A stretch of DNA of 18,191 nucleotides from Nitrososphaerota archaeon (GTDB lineage: Archaea; Thermoproteota; Nitrososphaeria; Nitrososphaerales; Gagatemarchaeaceae): positions 1 to 18,191 of the forward strand of contig VBPK01000124.1 in assembly GCA_005877225.1 (NCBI GenBank). Direction: 5' to 3'. The position numbers and the translations under genes are program-made. The notes below the pieces were generated by a model. It ran no database searches. It was not told the DNA's origin and saw only the letters and a program-made list of their open reading frames with translations. Positions 6,825 through 14,441 of the stretch are shown here, in pieces; positions within the stretch are counted from its first letter, which is position 1, and each line of letters starts with the position of its first letter.

Positions 6825-9032
6825 CTTTCTTCATCTTCTTCTCCTCGGCTTCAAAGACGATTTGCTTCGTCTTAGTGACGGCGTCGGGGTTGACAGAGAG
6901 GGAGTCGATGCCTTCGCCCACGAGGTACTCTGCCAGTTCGGGGTAGACCGAGGGAGCCTGCCCGCAGATTGAGATGGTTATTCCGGAGGCGTGAGCGGCT
7001 TCTATGAGCTGCTTGACCGCTTTCTTCACCGCCACGTCCCTCTCGTCGAAGTAGCCCATCTTCCCCAGCCGGGAAGAATCCCTATCGATTCCGAGGATCA
7101 GCTGGGTGAGGTCGTTCGAACCCACGCTGAAACCATCGCAGAGGCGAGCGAACTCCTCCGCCCTGAAGACCATCGAGGGGACCTCGGCCATCAGCCAGAC
7201 CTTGAAGGACTCGTCCCTGACGAGCCCCTCCTCCTCCATCATCCCGAGGCACTTCTCCACCTCCCACGGGGTGCGGACGAAGGGGAGCATCGCCCAGACG
7301 TTCTCCAGCCCCATCTCATCCCTCACCCTCCTCATCGCGCGGAGTTCGAGTCTGAACGCCTCAGAGAAATCCTGAGATATGTAGCGCGAAACGCCCCTCC
7401 AGCCTATCATCGGGTTTGACTCCTGCTCCTCGTACATCTCTCCGCCCTTCAACTCTCTGTACTCGTTGGTCTTGAAGTCCGAGAATCGGACGACCACAGG
7501 CCTTGGTTTTACCGCACCTGCGACTGTCGCCATCCCCTCCGCGAGGCGATCGACGAACTTCGATGAAACTCCGCTCTCGAGGAGGAAGAGAGGGTGCGCC
7601 CCCACATAGCTCGCGATTATGAACTCTATCCTCATCAGCCCGATCCCGTCGAATGGAAGGTTGAGATAGTCCTGCACCTTCTCGGGCACGCCGAGGTTCA
7701 TGTACACCTTTGTTCCGGTCGTCATAGTAGTAGTAGCCTGGCCGGCGGCGGCAGCGGCGGCAGAAGGAGATGGAACCTCCGCATCGCCGTTCTCCTCTTG
7801 AATCTCGGCTTCCACCCTCCCCCTGAAGACCAGACCCTTCGTGCCGTCGACCGTCAAGAGGGTATCTCGAGTAAGAGCCTTCGTCGCCCTTCCGGTCCCG
7901 ACGACGCACGGTACGCCTAACTCCCTGCTCACTATGGCTGCGTGACTCGTCATGCCTCCCTCATCCGTTACTATGCCAGCCGCCTTCATCATGGCCGGAA
8001 CGTAGTCGGGGGTGGTCATCTTGGTGACGAGTATCTCGCCTTTCTGAATCTTGGCCAGTTCATTCGGATTGAGGACAAGCCTCGCCTTCCCTACCCCGAT
8101 CCCAGGAGAGGCACCCAGACCCTTCAGCTCCGCCTCCGTCTCCGACGTTCCTTCGTCAGCTCCTGGCTTCCCTCCCAATACAGTGACGGGGCGGGTCTGC
8201 AGGAGATAGAGGGTGCCGTCGTCCTCTACCGCCCACTCGAAGTCCTGCGGGTGGTTGTAGTGGGCCTCGAGCTTTCGAGCGAGACTCCACAACTCGAGGA
8301 GCTCCGACGACTTGAGGGATTGCGCCTGCCTGAGTCTCCTCGGTATGGCGACCTCGGCTAGCCCCTCCCCGCGCTTGTTGGTGACCTTCATCCTCTTTTT
8401 CTCCGCAATCCTCCTCTCGCGAATCATTCCTGTGCGCTTGTTAATCGTGAATGTATCGGGTGTCACCCTCCCGGAGACCAGCTCCTCTCCTTGACCTAGG
8501 ACAGACTCGATTACGACCGAATCGCGGTCGCCCGTGGTGGGATGGATTGAAAAGCCGACTCCCGCCTTTTGGCTCGCAATCTGTCTCTGTACGACGACCG
8601 CCGTCGTGAAGAGATTCATGGAAAACCCCTTCTTCAGCCTATAGTAGATGGCCCGCGATGTGTACGTCGAGGCCCAGCATCTCTTGACCGACGCGATGAT
8701 CTCGTCCTTCTTGCTCACGTTGAGGAACGTGGCCTGCTGCCCCGCGAAGCTGGCATCCCGCGAATCCTCAGCCGTCGCCGAACTTCTCACGGCCACCGGG
8801 ACCCTCTTCCCAGCCTTCTTGCAGAATTGATCGTAAGCTGCGAGAACCTCTTCTCGAGGTCGTTTCCCCTGGCGAAGAGTTCGAACGCCTCCGTCGTTAC
8901 CACAAACCCGTCCGGCACGGGGAATCCCGCCTTCCGCATCTCCCCCAGATTCGCGCCTTTTCCGCCCGCGATTCCGACCTCTTCCTTGGAGAGGTCGTCG
9001 AGCGATAGCACTAGGTTGCTTCGTCTTGACAT
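6811..9032 (-). pseudogene. ppsA: Phosphoenolpyruvate synthase, internally deleted and frameshifted near 8850
   Basis: PEP synthase makes PEP, AMP and phosphate from pyruvate, ATP and water, a gluconeogenic step. The N-terminal frame (from 9032) gives GGKGANLGEMRKAGFPVPDGFVVTT and FELFARGNDLEK, then goes out of register. The other frame resumes as EEVLAAYDQFCKKAGKRVPVAVRSSATAED and stays open to 6811. The roughly 45 residues normally between these segments are missing. Downstream all looks intact: the ATP-grasp domain, the phosphohistidine swivel (GGMTSHAAIVSRELG), an Ala/Thr linker (about 7724-7763), and the TIM-barrel PEP domain (GIGLMRIEFI, VGSNDLTQLILG, ICGQAPS). The ATG at 9032 has CAGGT about 8 bases upstream. 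Because all catalytic parts survive, a sequencing or assembly error is a serious alternative to true inactivation. Confidence 0.88.
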
Positions 9033-9064
9033 GAGACCTGATTCAAGAAAATATCGACTCAGAA

Positions 9065-9071
9065 GTATTAA
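9065..9071 (-). promoter_or_regulatory. Possible TATA-like box for ppsA
   Basis: On the minus strand CTTAATA lies about 36 bases before the ATG at 9032, which would leave a leader of roughly ten bases carrying the CAGGT ribosome site. A second AT-rich patch (CGATATTTT, 9047-9055) is closer, so the choice is uncertain. Confidence 0.35.
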
Positions 9072-9172
9072 GAGAAAAGGAACTTTCTACTAGAGAATCT
9101 TCGGAGGGTGTGAGGATAAGATGATGGGTTACTCGGTAGACCTTGGTTGACCTACCAATGATTCTTACGAGA

Positions 9173-9209
9173 AAAAGAGGGAGGAGCTCTAAGGTGTCAG
9201 CCTTAGAGC
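9173..9209 (-). terminator. Hairpin plus T-run terminator of the secreted-protein gene
   Basis: A perfect 9-base-pair stem, GCTCTAAGG (9186-9194) with CCTTAGAGC (9201-9209), closes a six-base loop. Read on the minus strand it is followed by a pyrimidine tract containing TTTTT (9173-9177). The TAA stop of the 9203-10498 gene lies inside the first arm. This layout resembles a bacterial intrinsic terminator and separates this gene from ppsA. Confidence 0.6.
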
Positions 9210-10498
9210 GAAAGCGTAGGGAAATCGACAACCGATGAGGGCTGGGTTACGAGACCCGCCGTGTCAGTAGTCCTCGTGGTCACGACGTCCGTGACACCAA
9301 GTGCATCAGGCGACGCGGTGGGACTTATCTGAGTAGGCAGGGTTGCGCTTGCGCTCGAAAGACTCTGACCAGCCGTTGGTGTTACCGTATCAGCCGAGAG
9401 CGGGCCAGAAGACGTCCCAGCACTGCTGCTAGGAGCGTTTGTGGGAGCGGACGCTGCGCTTCCTGGTGCAAGACTGGGGCCTAAAGTGGCGGCGTATGAG
9501 TCTCCTCCCCAGATCGTGACTGGCGAAGAAGTCGTGGCCGTCATGACGCCACCTCCGAGGAGGTCGAGGCCGTAGGAACGAATGTACCCCTGCAGCGGCA
9601 TGTGGAGTTTTTCGACGTTCAGGACAGCGTTACCATTCGAGTCTGTTGAGGCCGAAGCTAGCACCTTGCCCGAGGTGTCCTCTATTGTCACCTTGGAAGA
9701 CAGTGGCGCGCTCGCTACCGTGACGGTGCCACTCGTAGTCGCATAGTAGTCAGTGTAGGTCGAGGAGAGCATCTGAGCAGCGCTGGTCGTCTGAACTTCC
9801 AGAAATGAGTCAAAGGGTGGCGGTATGTTCAAGTTCATCGTGGTGCTCGAGAAGACTAGAGTGCCATCCAAGTAGACCTTGAGGAGGTTGTTACCGTTTG
9901 TGATGATTGTGCAATCCCTCGTGAGCGGCTGGTTGTTCATCCACATGAACCAGAGTGGGGTGATCGTGGTGGCCTGGTTCGGGTTGCCCGAGGCCAGCCA
10001 TACTCCCCAGTAGTACCCGAAGAAGTTCACTGCCCCACTGCATGTGACGTAGTTTATCTTTGGAAGTGGAGCAGTCTGCACGTAGAGTCCTGTGTTGAAT
10101 TGGGCGTTGGGTGCTGTATCTGAAATCGTGGTGGATGGGAGAGTTAGAACCGCATGGAAGAGGAAGGCGCTCGTATCGGGCGACACGGCGTAGTAGCCGG
10201 CCCACTGCCCGCTCACTGCGGCCTTTATGCCCAGGTGTAGTCCCTGCGCGTCTTCGGAGAAGGTGGTCGGAGCCCCTTGAAGGACCGCGCTCCCCGAGAA
10301 AGTCCAGTAGCTCGTGTCTCCGGTGGTGAGTGTGTCCTGCTTGACCAGCCCTTGCTGTGTCTGGGTGAATGAGTAGAGCGCGAGTGCGTGAGCCGGGCTC
10401 AGGGTCGCCGACATGACCAGCAGAGTCGATGCCACGAGTAGTGAGGTGATGAGACCTCCCTTTGTGAGTCTGCGGGATCGACTGTTGTACGACGTCAT
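9203..10498 (-). CDS. Secreted beta-rich protein with Ser/Thr/Ala-rich tail
   Basis: A 431-residue exported protein of unknown function. Residues 1-38 form a classic signal peptide: basic start (SRSRRLTKGG), hydrophobic core (LITSLLVASTLLVMSA) and an AHA cleavage site at 36-38. Residues about 40-255 are beta-rich with aromatic strands (VKVYLDGTLVFSSTTMN is typical of a concanavalin/LamG-like jelly roll, YYWGVWLASGNPN) and contain two Cys that could form a disulfide. Residues about 257-320 resemble a small Ig-like or carboxypeptidase-regulatory domain (SGKVLASASTDSNGNAVLN). The last 90 residues are low-complexity Ser/Thr/Ala/Pro, a likely glycosylated stalk; no C-terminal membrane helix or sorting motif is visible. 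A TATA box sits 26 bases before the ATG. It may bind or cover the cell surface; this is inferred. Confidence 0.75.
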   Translation of the reverse strand: MTSYNSRSRRLTKGGLITSLLVASTLLVMSATLSPAHALALYSFTQTQQGLVKQDTLTTGDTSYWTFSGSAVLQGAPTTFSEDAQGLHLGIKAAVSGQWAGYYAVSPDTSAFLFHAVLTLPSTTISDTAPNAQFNTGLYVQTAPLPKINYVTCSGAVNFFGYYWGVWLASGNPNQATTITPLWFMWMNNQPLTRDCTIITNGNNLLKVYLDGTLVFSSTTMNLNIPPPFDSFLEVQTTSAAQMLSSTYTDYYATTSGTVTVASAPLSSKVTIEDTSGKVLASASTDSNGNAVLNVEKLHMPLQGYIRSYGLDLLGGGVMTATTSSPVTIWGGDSYAATLGPSLAPGSAASAPTNAPSSSAGTSSGPLSADTVTPTAGQSLSSASATLPTQISPTASPDALGVTDVVTTRTTDTAGLVTQPSSVVDFPTLSL

Positions 10499-10521
10499 TT
10501 GACTCGAGATTCGCCGGATAA

Positions 10522-10527
10522 TTTAAG
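10522..10527 (-). promoter_or_regulatory. TATA-like box for the secreted-protein gene
   Basis: CTTAAA on the minus strand within CACTTAAATTATCC, centred 26 bases before the ATG at 10498, predicting a leaderless transcript. It shares the 181-base region 10499-10679 with the divergent response-regulator promoter. Confidence 0.6.
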
Positions 10528-10642
10528 TGGTTATGGATTGATATCTCACGAGCATTATTTCGCGAAAAGTTCGTACAGAGACTTCTGAATCTTTCATGGG
10601 TATCGACGCTTGCGTAGATTATCAGCTAGAATTCGTGAAACC

Positions 10643-10656
10643 CTTATAGACTTAAC
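10643..10656 (+). promoter_or_regulatory. TATA-like element for the response regulator
   Basis: CTTATA (10643-10648) and CTTAAC (10651-10656) lie 27-35 bases before the ATG at 10680. The second has the spacing expected for a leaderless start. No ribosome binding site is evident. Confidence 0.5.
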
Positions 10657-10679
10657 CGAGGGGCTCACTCAGAGCAGTA

Positions 10680-11048
10680 ATGGACAAGCGAGTCCTTATC
10701 GTCGACGACGAAGTAGACATCACCGATGCCCTCAAGGCCGGTCTCGAAGGACACGGCTTCCAAGTCTCGGCCTTCAACGACCCCGAGGCAGCCCTCAAGA
10801 GCTTCAAGCCGGGTCAGTACGACGTCGCGATTCTCGACATACGAATGCCGAAGATGAACGGCTTTGACCTTTACCGACGACTCTCGAAGATCGATGGGCA
10901 GACAAGTGTCTGCTTTCTTACCGCCTTCGAAGTCTACCGCGAAGAGTTCGAGAAGATGTTCCCTGACCTGAAAGTGAAACTCTTCCTCAAGAAGCCGATC
11001 ACGATTACGAAACTCGCGGCCCGACTGAAAGAGTTGGTTCGGGGGTAG
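10680..11048 (+). CDS. CheY-like single-domain response regulator
   Basis: A 122-residue receiver domain with no output domain. The acidic pair is D9-D10 (LIVDDE), the phospho-acceptor is D53 (AILDIRMPKMNGFDLY), the switch Thr is T81 (FLTAF) and the conserved Lys is K105 (LKKP). All catalytic residues are present, so phosphotransfer should work. With no DNA-binding domain it must act through protein contacts or as a phosphate relay. A soluble histidine kinase follows on the same strand after 186 bases but has its own promoter, making it the likely partner. It is divergent from the secreted-protein gene, a possible but unproven target. Confidence 0.93.
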   Translation: MDKRVLIVDDEVDITDALKAGLEGHGFQVSAFNDPEAALKSFKPGQYDVAILDIRMPKMNGFDLYRRLSKIDGQTSVCFLTAFEVYREEFEKMFPDLKVKLFLKKPITITKLAARLKELVRG

Positions 11049-11074
11049 AAGTCACACTCATTCGACGGCTGACC

Positions 11075-11094
11075 CTATCTTTCTTCTTTGTTTC
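11075..11094 (+). terminator. Pyrimidine-rich terminator after the response regulator
   Basis: CTATCTTTCTTCTTTGTTTC lies 27 bases after the stop codon. T-rich tracts like this end many archaeal transcripts. No stem precedes it, so confidence is modest. Confidence 0.4.
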
Positions 11095-11203
11095 GGCTTC
11101 GTGCGAGTGACCACCCGCGCGATACGAATGAAGGAGATTGAATATGGAGTCTGAGCCGGTGAGAAACTACTAAAATATTCTAATATACATTTTTGCATAC
11201 CGA

Positions 11204-11211
11204 CTTATAAG
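11204..11211 (+). promoter_or_regulatory. TATA-like box for the histidine kinase
   Basis: CTTATAAG is centred about 27 bases before the TTG at 11235, giving a leaderless start at a TTG codon. The preceding region 11170-11200 is strongly AT-rich, unlike the rest of the window, and may carry further promoter elements. Confidence 0.55.
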
Positions 11212-11234
11212 TAGTTAGCGATGTTTCTTCCACG

Positions 11235-13364
11235 TTGACCCTACCAGTAAGCGAGACTAGGGAGACAATTCGCGTGCTCGAGGGAGTGGACGAGGTCGCC
11301 CGAGGGACACTTCGATTTATCAGGAACGCGAGGGAGAAAATCGATGTCTGCTCCGACTCGAACGGACCATCGGTTGTAATGGGGGTCGAAGCGTCGAAGC
11401 GACTGATCGTCGACTGGAAGGACTCGGGCAAGAAGGTGAGGTTCCTGACGGAGATTACGAGAGAGAACGAGAAGTTCGTCAAGGACCTGGCCAAGGTTAT
11501 CGAGGTGAGACACCTCGATGGTGTCACAGGAAACTTCGCTGTCTCCGACGCCCCGGAGTACATCGCCACGGCGGTCCTCCGTGAAGCGCAGCCCGCGACG
11601 CGGCTGATCTACAGCAACGCGCGCGCAATCGCCGAGCAGCAGACCTACCTCTTCGAGGCGCTCTGGAAGAAGGGGATCCCCGCAGAGCAGAGGATAATGC
11701 AGCTGGACGAGGGCGTCCAGCCGATTCAGACCCGGGTCCTGGAGGGAGATACCGCGATCCGCGAGTTCATGCAGAAGATGCTCGCGTCTCCGGGCGAGCT
11801 GATCGCCTGCACCGAGGCCAGCGCGCTGGAACCCGTCTACGACCTCCTCCTCAAGCGATTTGAAGACATGCTGGCAAACAAGAGAGTCGCGGAAGACAGA
11901 CCGGCGAAGTGGCTGACATCGATCGGGCCTGAAGATGTGCCGATGATGCAGAAATGGGCCGGGCTCGGGATCGAGATAAGACACATCAGCAAGCTCCCCC
12001 CTCTCAACTTCGGCTGCACCGAATCCGAGATGCTCGTCTCGCTAGAGAGAGGGGAGAGGGCGGTTCAGAGGGCGTTCGTCAGCAACGACCCATCCTCCGT
12101 CAGGCATTTTCGTTCCGTCTTCGACGAACTCTGGAGGAACGGGATCGAGGCGACGAAGAGGGTTGACGAGCTCGTCAGGGGCGTCGAGCGGACGAGCGTG
12201 GAGGTAATAGAGAACCCGCAAGAGTCGCTCAGGCGAGCCTGGGATCTCATCGGCTCCTCGAGGGAAGTGCTCGTGATGTTCTCCACACCGAGGGCATTCT
12301 TGCGCCAAGTGAAAGTGGAGGCTTTCCAGAGGCTCAAGAATGTCGTCCAGAGTACCCAGGCTCGTGTCAAGATTCTCATTCCTCAGGACGATCAGGTGGT
12401 CGCAGCGATGGAGGAAGTAAGGAAGATGGTTCCCACCGTCGACTTCAGGGTTATGAACGAGAGTCTGAAGACAAGGATCAGCCTCGTAATAGTGGACAGA
12501 AGGAAGTCGATGGTTTTCGAGACGAACGACGACGCGAAGGAGGACCTCTACGAAGCCGTCGGGCTCGCGAACTACACCGAGAGCAAGTCGATCGCGGCGT
12601 CATACGCCACAATCTTCGAGAGCATCTGGAGGCAGACGGAGCTTTACGAACAGCTGAAGGTGCACGACACGCTGCAGAAGGACTTCATCAACATCGCGGC
12701 TCACGAATTGAGGACACCGGTGCAGGCGATCATCAACTATGCGGAGCTGGCCATCGCCGACAGGGGGCAGAGAGAGAAGTACTATGACAGGCTGCTCAAC
12801 AGCGTAAAGAGGCTTCAGAAGCTAACGGAGGAGATTCTCGACGCGGCGAGGATAGAAAGCGGAAACCTTCGCCTGAACAACGAAGTCTTCAGCCTGACTC
12901 AGGTCGTCGCCGAGGTTCTCGCCGACGAGAAGAGCGGAATCAGGAACAAGAACCTGGCGATTGTCTTCATCCCCGACAAACGGAAGATGGAACCCTATGG
13001 CGACAGGGCCAGAATCGCTCGAGTGATTCACAACATCGTGGGTAACGCAGCCAAGTTCACCGAGGAGGGGAGGATAACAGTGACGACCAGGCTTGACGAG
13101 AAATCCGAGGAGGCCATGGTCAGCGTGGCAGACACTGGTCCAGGAATCGACCTCGGGATCCTCCCGAAGCTCTTCACCCGATTCGTCGCGAAGTCTGAGT
13201 CAGGAACGGGGCTCGGACTCTACCTCTCGAAGAGTATCGTCGAGGCCCACGGCGGGAAGATCTGGGCTGAGAACAACTCAGGAGGGAAGGGAGCCACTTT
13301 CTACTTCACCATCCCCGTGTCTCAGAAAAGGAGCCGACAGCTAGTCTCGACGCAGACGGAGTAG
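11235..13364 (+). CDS. Soluble sensor histidine kinase with three tandem sensor modules
   Basis: A 709-residue cytoplasmic kinase with no membrane segment. Residues about 5-475 hold three related modules. Each starts with a helix-strand unit (RNAREKIDVCSD; KMLASPGELIACTE; DLIGSSREVLVMFS) and ends with a matching helix (LFEALWKKGIPAEQRI, VFDELWRNGIEATKRV, IFESIWRQTELYEQL). The fold suggested is the phospholipase-D/TrmB-type sensor common in thaumarchaeal kinases. The kinase core follows: H-box FINIAAHELRTP with H490, N-box HNIVGNAAKF (N600/N604), G1 DTGPGI (D633), and G2 GTGLGLYLSKS, all intact. The start is a TTG placed right after a TATA box; GTG codons about 12 residues further in are alternatives. 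The response regulator upstream is the likely partner. The signal sensed is unknown. The 3' end overlaps a degraded glutamine synthetase tail. Confidence 0.93.
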   Translation: MTLPVSETRETIRVLEGVDEVARGTLRFIRNAREKIDVCSDSNGPSVVMGVEASKRLIVDWKDSGKKVRFLTEITRENEKFVKDLAKVIEVRHLDGVTGNFAVSDAPEYIATAVLREAQPATRLIYSNARAIAEQQTYLFEALWKKGIPAEQRIMQLDEGVQPIQTRVLEGDTAIREFMQKMLASPGELIACTEASALEPVYDLLLKRFEDMLANKRVAEDRPAKWLTSIGPEDVPMMQKWAGLGIEIRHISKLPPLNFGCTESEMLVSLERGERAVQRAFVSNDPSSVRHFRSVFDELWRNGIEATKRVDELVRGVERTSVEVIENPQESLRRAWDLIGSSREVLVMFSTPRAFLRQVKVEAFQRLKNVVQSTQARVKILIPQDDQVVAAMEEVRKMVPTVDFRVMNESLKTRISLVIVDRRKSMVFETNDDAKEDLYEAVGLANYTESKSIAASYATIFESIWRQTELYEQLKVHDTLQKDFINIAAHELRTPVQAIINYAELAIADRGQREKYYDRLLNSVKRLQKLTEEILDAARIESGNLRLNNEVFSLTQVVAEVLADEKSGIRNKNLAIVFIPDKRKMEPYGDRARIARVIHNIVGNAAKFTEEGRITVTTRLDEKSEEAMVSVADTGPGIDLGILPKLFTRFVAKSESGTGLGLYLSKSIVEAHGGKIWAENNSGGKGATFYFTIPVSQKRSRQLVSTQTE

Positions 13365-13608
13365 ACGTCGGGGAGCCGGTGGACCAGGATATCTACAAGC
13401 TGACACCGGAGAAGAGGAGGGAGCTCTCGGTGAAGGAGCTTCCCGGCAGCCTCGCGGAAGCCGTCGAGAGCGTGAAGAGCGACTCGGAGTTCCTCTCCCC
13501 CATCTTCCCTGCGACCTCCTCGGGGTGATGATGGAGCTCGAGATGGAGAACTACAGGGCTGTGGGGGCGAGACCCCACCCCTACGAGTTCTACCTCTACT
13601 TCGACTTA
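13346..13608 (+). pseudogene. glnA: C-terminal remnant of glutamine synthetase
   Basis: Only about the last 85 residues of a type I glutamine synthetase are left. One frame (13364-13528) gives GEPVDQDIYKLTPEKRREL, VKELPGSLAEAVESV and KSDSEFLSPIF; the next frame gives DLLGVMMELEMENYRAV and ARPHPYEFYLYFDL, the near-invariant end of GlnA. The switch of frame near 13510 is a one-base change, and the normal stop after YFDL is missing (TAC follows). The 5' end is lost inside the 3' end of the histidine kinase gene, with no catalytic domain anywhere in the window. It is a dead fragment, and probably the scar of a deletion between kinase and glnA. Confidence 0.8.
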
Positions 13609-13625
13609 TACAGACGGGTAGGACT

Positions 13626-13689
13626 CGCCAGACAATTTTTCTCTAGCAAGGAGTGCCAACCCACTCGAGTTCCTTCTCATGGTCTGGCG
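13626..13689. repeat. Short inverted repeat around a T-run, after the glnA remnant
   Basis: CGCCAGAC (13626-13633) is repeated as GTCTGGCG (13682-13689). The first arm is followed at once by AATTTTTCTC on the plus strand, which could end transcripts from the kinase/glnA side. The 48-base loop makes a true hairpin uncertain. I see no gene in 13609-13791. Confidence 0.3.
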
Positions 13690-13791
13690 AACTTGCCCTC
13701 GTCGGCTGCAGGGTGCATCGCCTCGAGCGGGGGTCTAGTTCCTTCCGTTCGTCTTTTCAAGGCAACTTCAAAACCAGCGCCGCTCTCTTAC

Positions 13792-14125
13792 TCAAAGATC
13801 CTTAGGATCAAGCCTCTTGATTCCTTCTTTGGCAAGCCGATCATAGGCTCTGTCGAAGCTCACTATGACTTCCCTCTGGACTTTTGCAACGGCGCCGTGG
13901 AGGCTATCAAAGAAAGTTAGCCTGAAGGCGGATTCTAGGCGACGCGCCTCTGAATGATATTCCGGCCTATCATTCAGCGTGCGCCAGTAGGTTCACTTCA
14001 AGCAATGAAAACGGAGACAACGATAGTCCATCCTGTTCGAGAACTTTTCGCGCGAGCAGGTTTGCTGGATCCGAGCGATTTAGAACGGCAAGCAGGACAT
14101 CCGTTTCAATAAGCAAGCGTTTCAC
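13792..14125 (-). pseudogene. PIN-domain (VapC-like) toxin, internally deleted and frameshifted
   Basis: A type II toxin RNase split into two frames. From the GTG at 14125: KRLLIETDVLLAVLNRSDPA ... SPFSLLEVNLLAHAE, then two stops. In the next frame: RPEYHSEARRLESAF, LTFFDSLHGAVAKV, IVSFDRAYDRLAKEG, KRLDPKDL, stop at 13792. All four acidic PIN residues are present across the halves (D in ETD, E in LLEVN, D in FFDSL, D in SFDRA). About 30-35 residues normally between LLAHA and PEYHSE are missing. A 10-base inverted repeat lies on the break. The GTG start overlaps the antitoxin stop as GTGA, the usual toxin-antitoxin coupling. The toxin should be inactive as written. Confidence 0.8.
13950..13977. 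repeat. Perfect 10-base inverted repeat at the PIN gene break
   Basis: CTGAATGATA (13950-13959) and TATCATTCAG (13968-13977) flank an 8-base spacer TTCCGGCC. One arm is normal coding sequence for the PIN toxin (YHSE); the other stands exactly where the toxin frame is lost, as if copied in reverse from it. Confidence 0.7.
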
Positions 14126-14370
14126 AATATCTGCTTGGACAATTCTTCTTCAGCAGCTCTTCTCAACTTCGGCATGCTCTCCTCGACGCCCTTGAAGTTG
14201 AACCTCACTTCTCTCGAGAGCCTGTCAAAGATGTGTTCGACGGGTTCGATTGTCACTATCCCATCTTGGATTGACGCGCTAACCTCGTTTCCTATTCCAA
14301 GTTCTTCGCGTATTTCTTTAGGAATTTGAATTCTCCCTTTGGAATCCACCTTTAGCGCTAGCCGTCTCAT
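14122..14370 (-). CDS. AbrB/SpoVT-type antitoxin and autorepressor
   Basis: An 82-residue swapped-hairpin DNA-binding protein, the antitoxin of a VapBC-like pair. Residues 1-45 are the AbrB fold (MRRLALKVDSKGRIQIPKEI, REELGIGNEV, DGIVTIEP); residues 46-82 form an amphipathic C-terminal arm (DRLSREVRFNFKGVEES) that would neutralise the PIN toxin. The frame is open further upstream to 14526, but the ATG at 14370 starts exactly where AbrB proteins start and lies 28 bases from a TTTAAA box. A perfect inverted repeat between box and start is the likely autoregulatory operator. The stop overlaps the GTG of the toxin gene by three bases. The antitoxin looks intact although its toxin is broken. Confidence 0.88.
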   Translation of the reverse strand: MRRLALKVDSKGRIQIPKEIREELGIGNEVSASIQDGIVTIEPVEHIFDRLSREVRFNFKGVEESMPKLRRAAEEELSKQIL

Positions 14371-14394
14371 CCCACTTTGGGGGGCTAAAGTGGG
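14371..14394. promoter_or_regulatory. Palindromic operator of the AbrB antitoxin gene
   Basis: CCCACTTT (14371-14378) and AAAGTGGG (14387-14394) are perfect inverted repeats with an 8-base spacer GGGGGGCT. They fill the space between the TATA box and the ATG at 14370, covering the predicted transcription start, so bound AbrB would block initiation. Confidence 0.65.
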
Positions 14395-14395
14395 A

Positions 14396-14401
14396 TTTAA
14401 A
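14396..14401 (-). promoter_or_regulatory. TATA-like box for the AbrB-PIN operon
   Basis: TTTAAA centred about 28 bases before the ATG at 14370, immediately upstream of the palindromic operator; predicts a leaderless transcript. Confidence 0.6.
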
Positions 14402-14433
14402 CCTGTCGCGCGTCCCGGCGAGCAGCCGATAGG

Positions 14434-14439
14434 TATATA
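14434..14439 (+). promoter_or_regulatory. TATA-like box for the csoR-ATPase operon
   Basis: TATATA centred 33 bases before the TTG at 14470. Transcription should begin around 14461, inside the inverted repeat that follows, leaving a leader of about nine bases. Confidence 0.6.
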
Positions 14440-14441
14440 CG

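Noticed and set aside
8787..8860. Programmed frameshift as explanation for the split PEP synthase
   Set aside because: No slippery sequence is seen and a conserved block is missing, which a ribosomal frameshift cannot explain.
9130..9162. Small inverted repeats (TTGGT/ACCAA, GGTAG/CTACC) upstream of ppsA
   Set aside because: Five-base arms overlapping each other are likely chance; no second copy was found to support an operator.
9043..9231. 62-codon minus-strand frame
   Set aside because: Covers a terminator hairpin and the ppsA promoter region; no family resemblance.
13525..13920. 131-codon plus-strand frame as an independent protein
   Set aside because: Its first 28 codons are the end of glutamine synthetase; the rest is read-through and runs antisense to the PIN toxin remnant.
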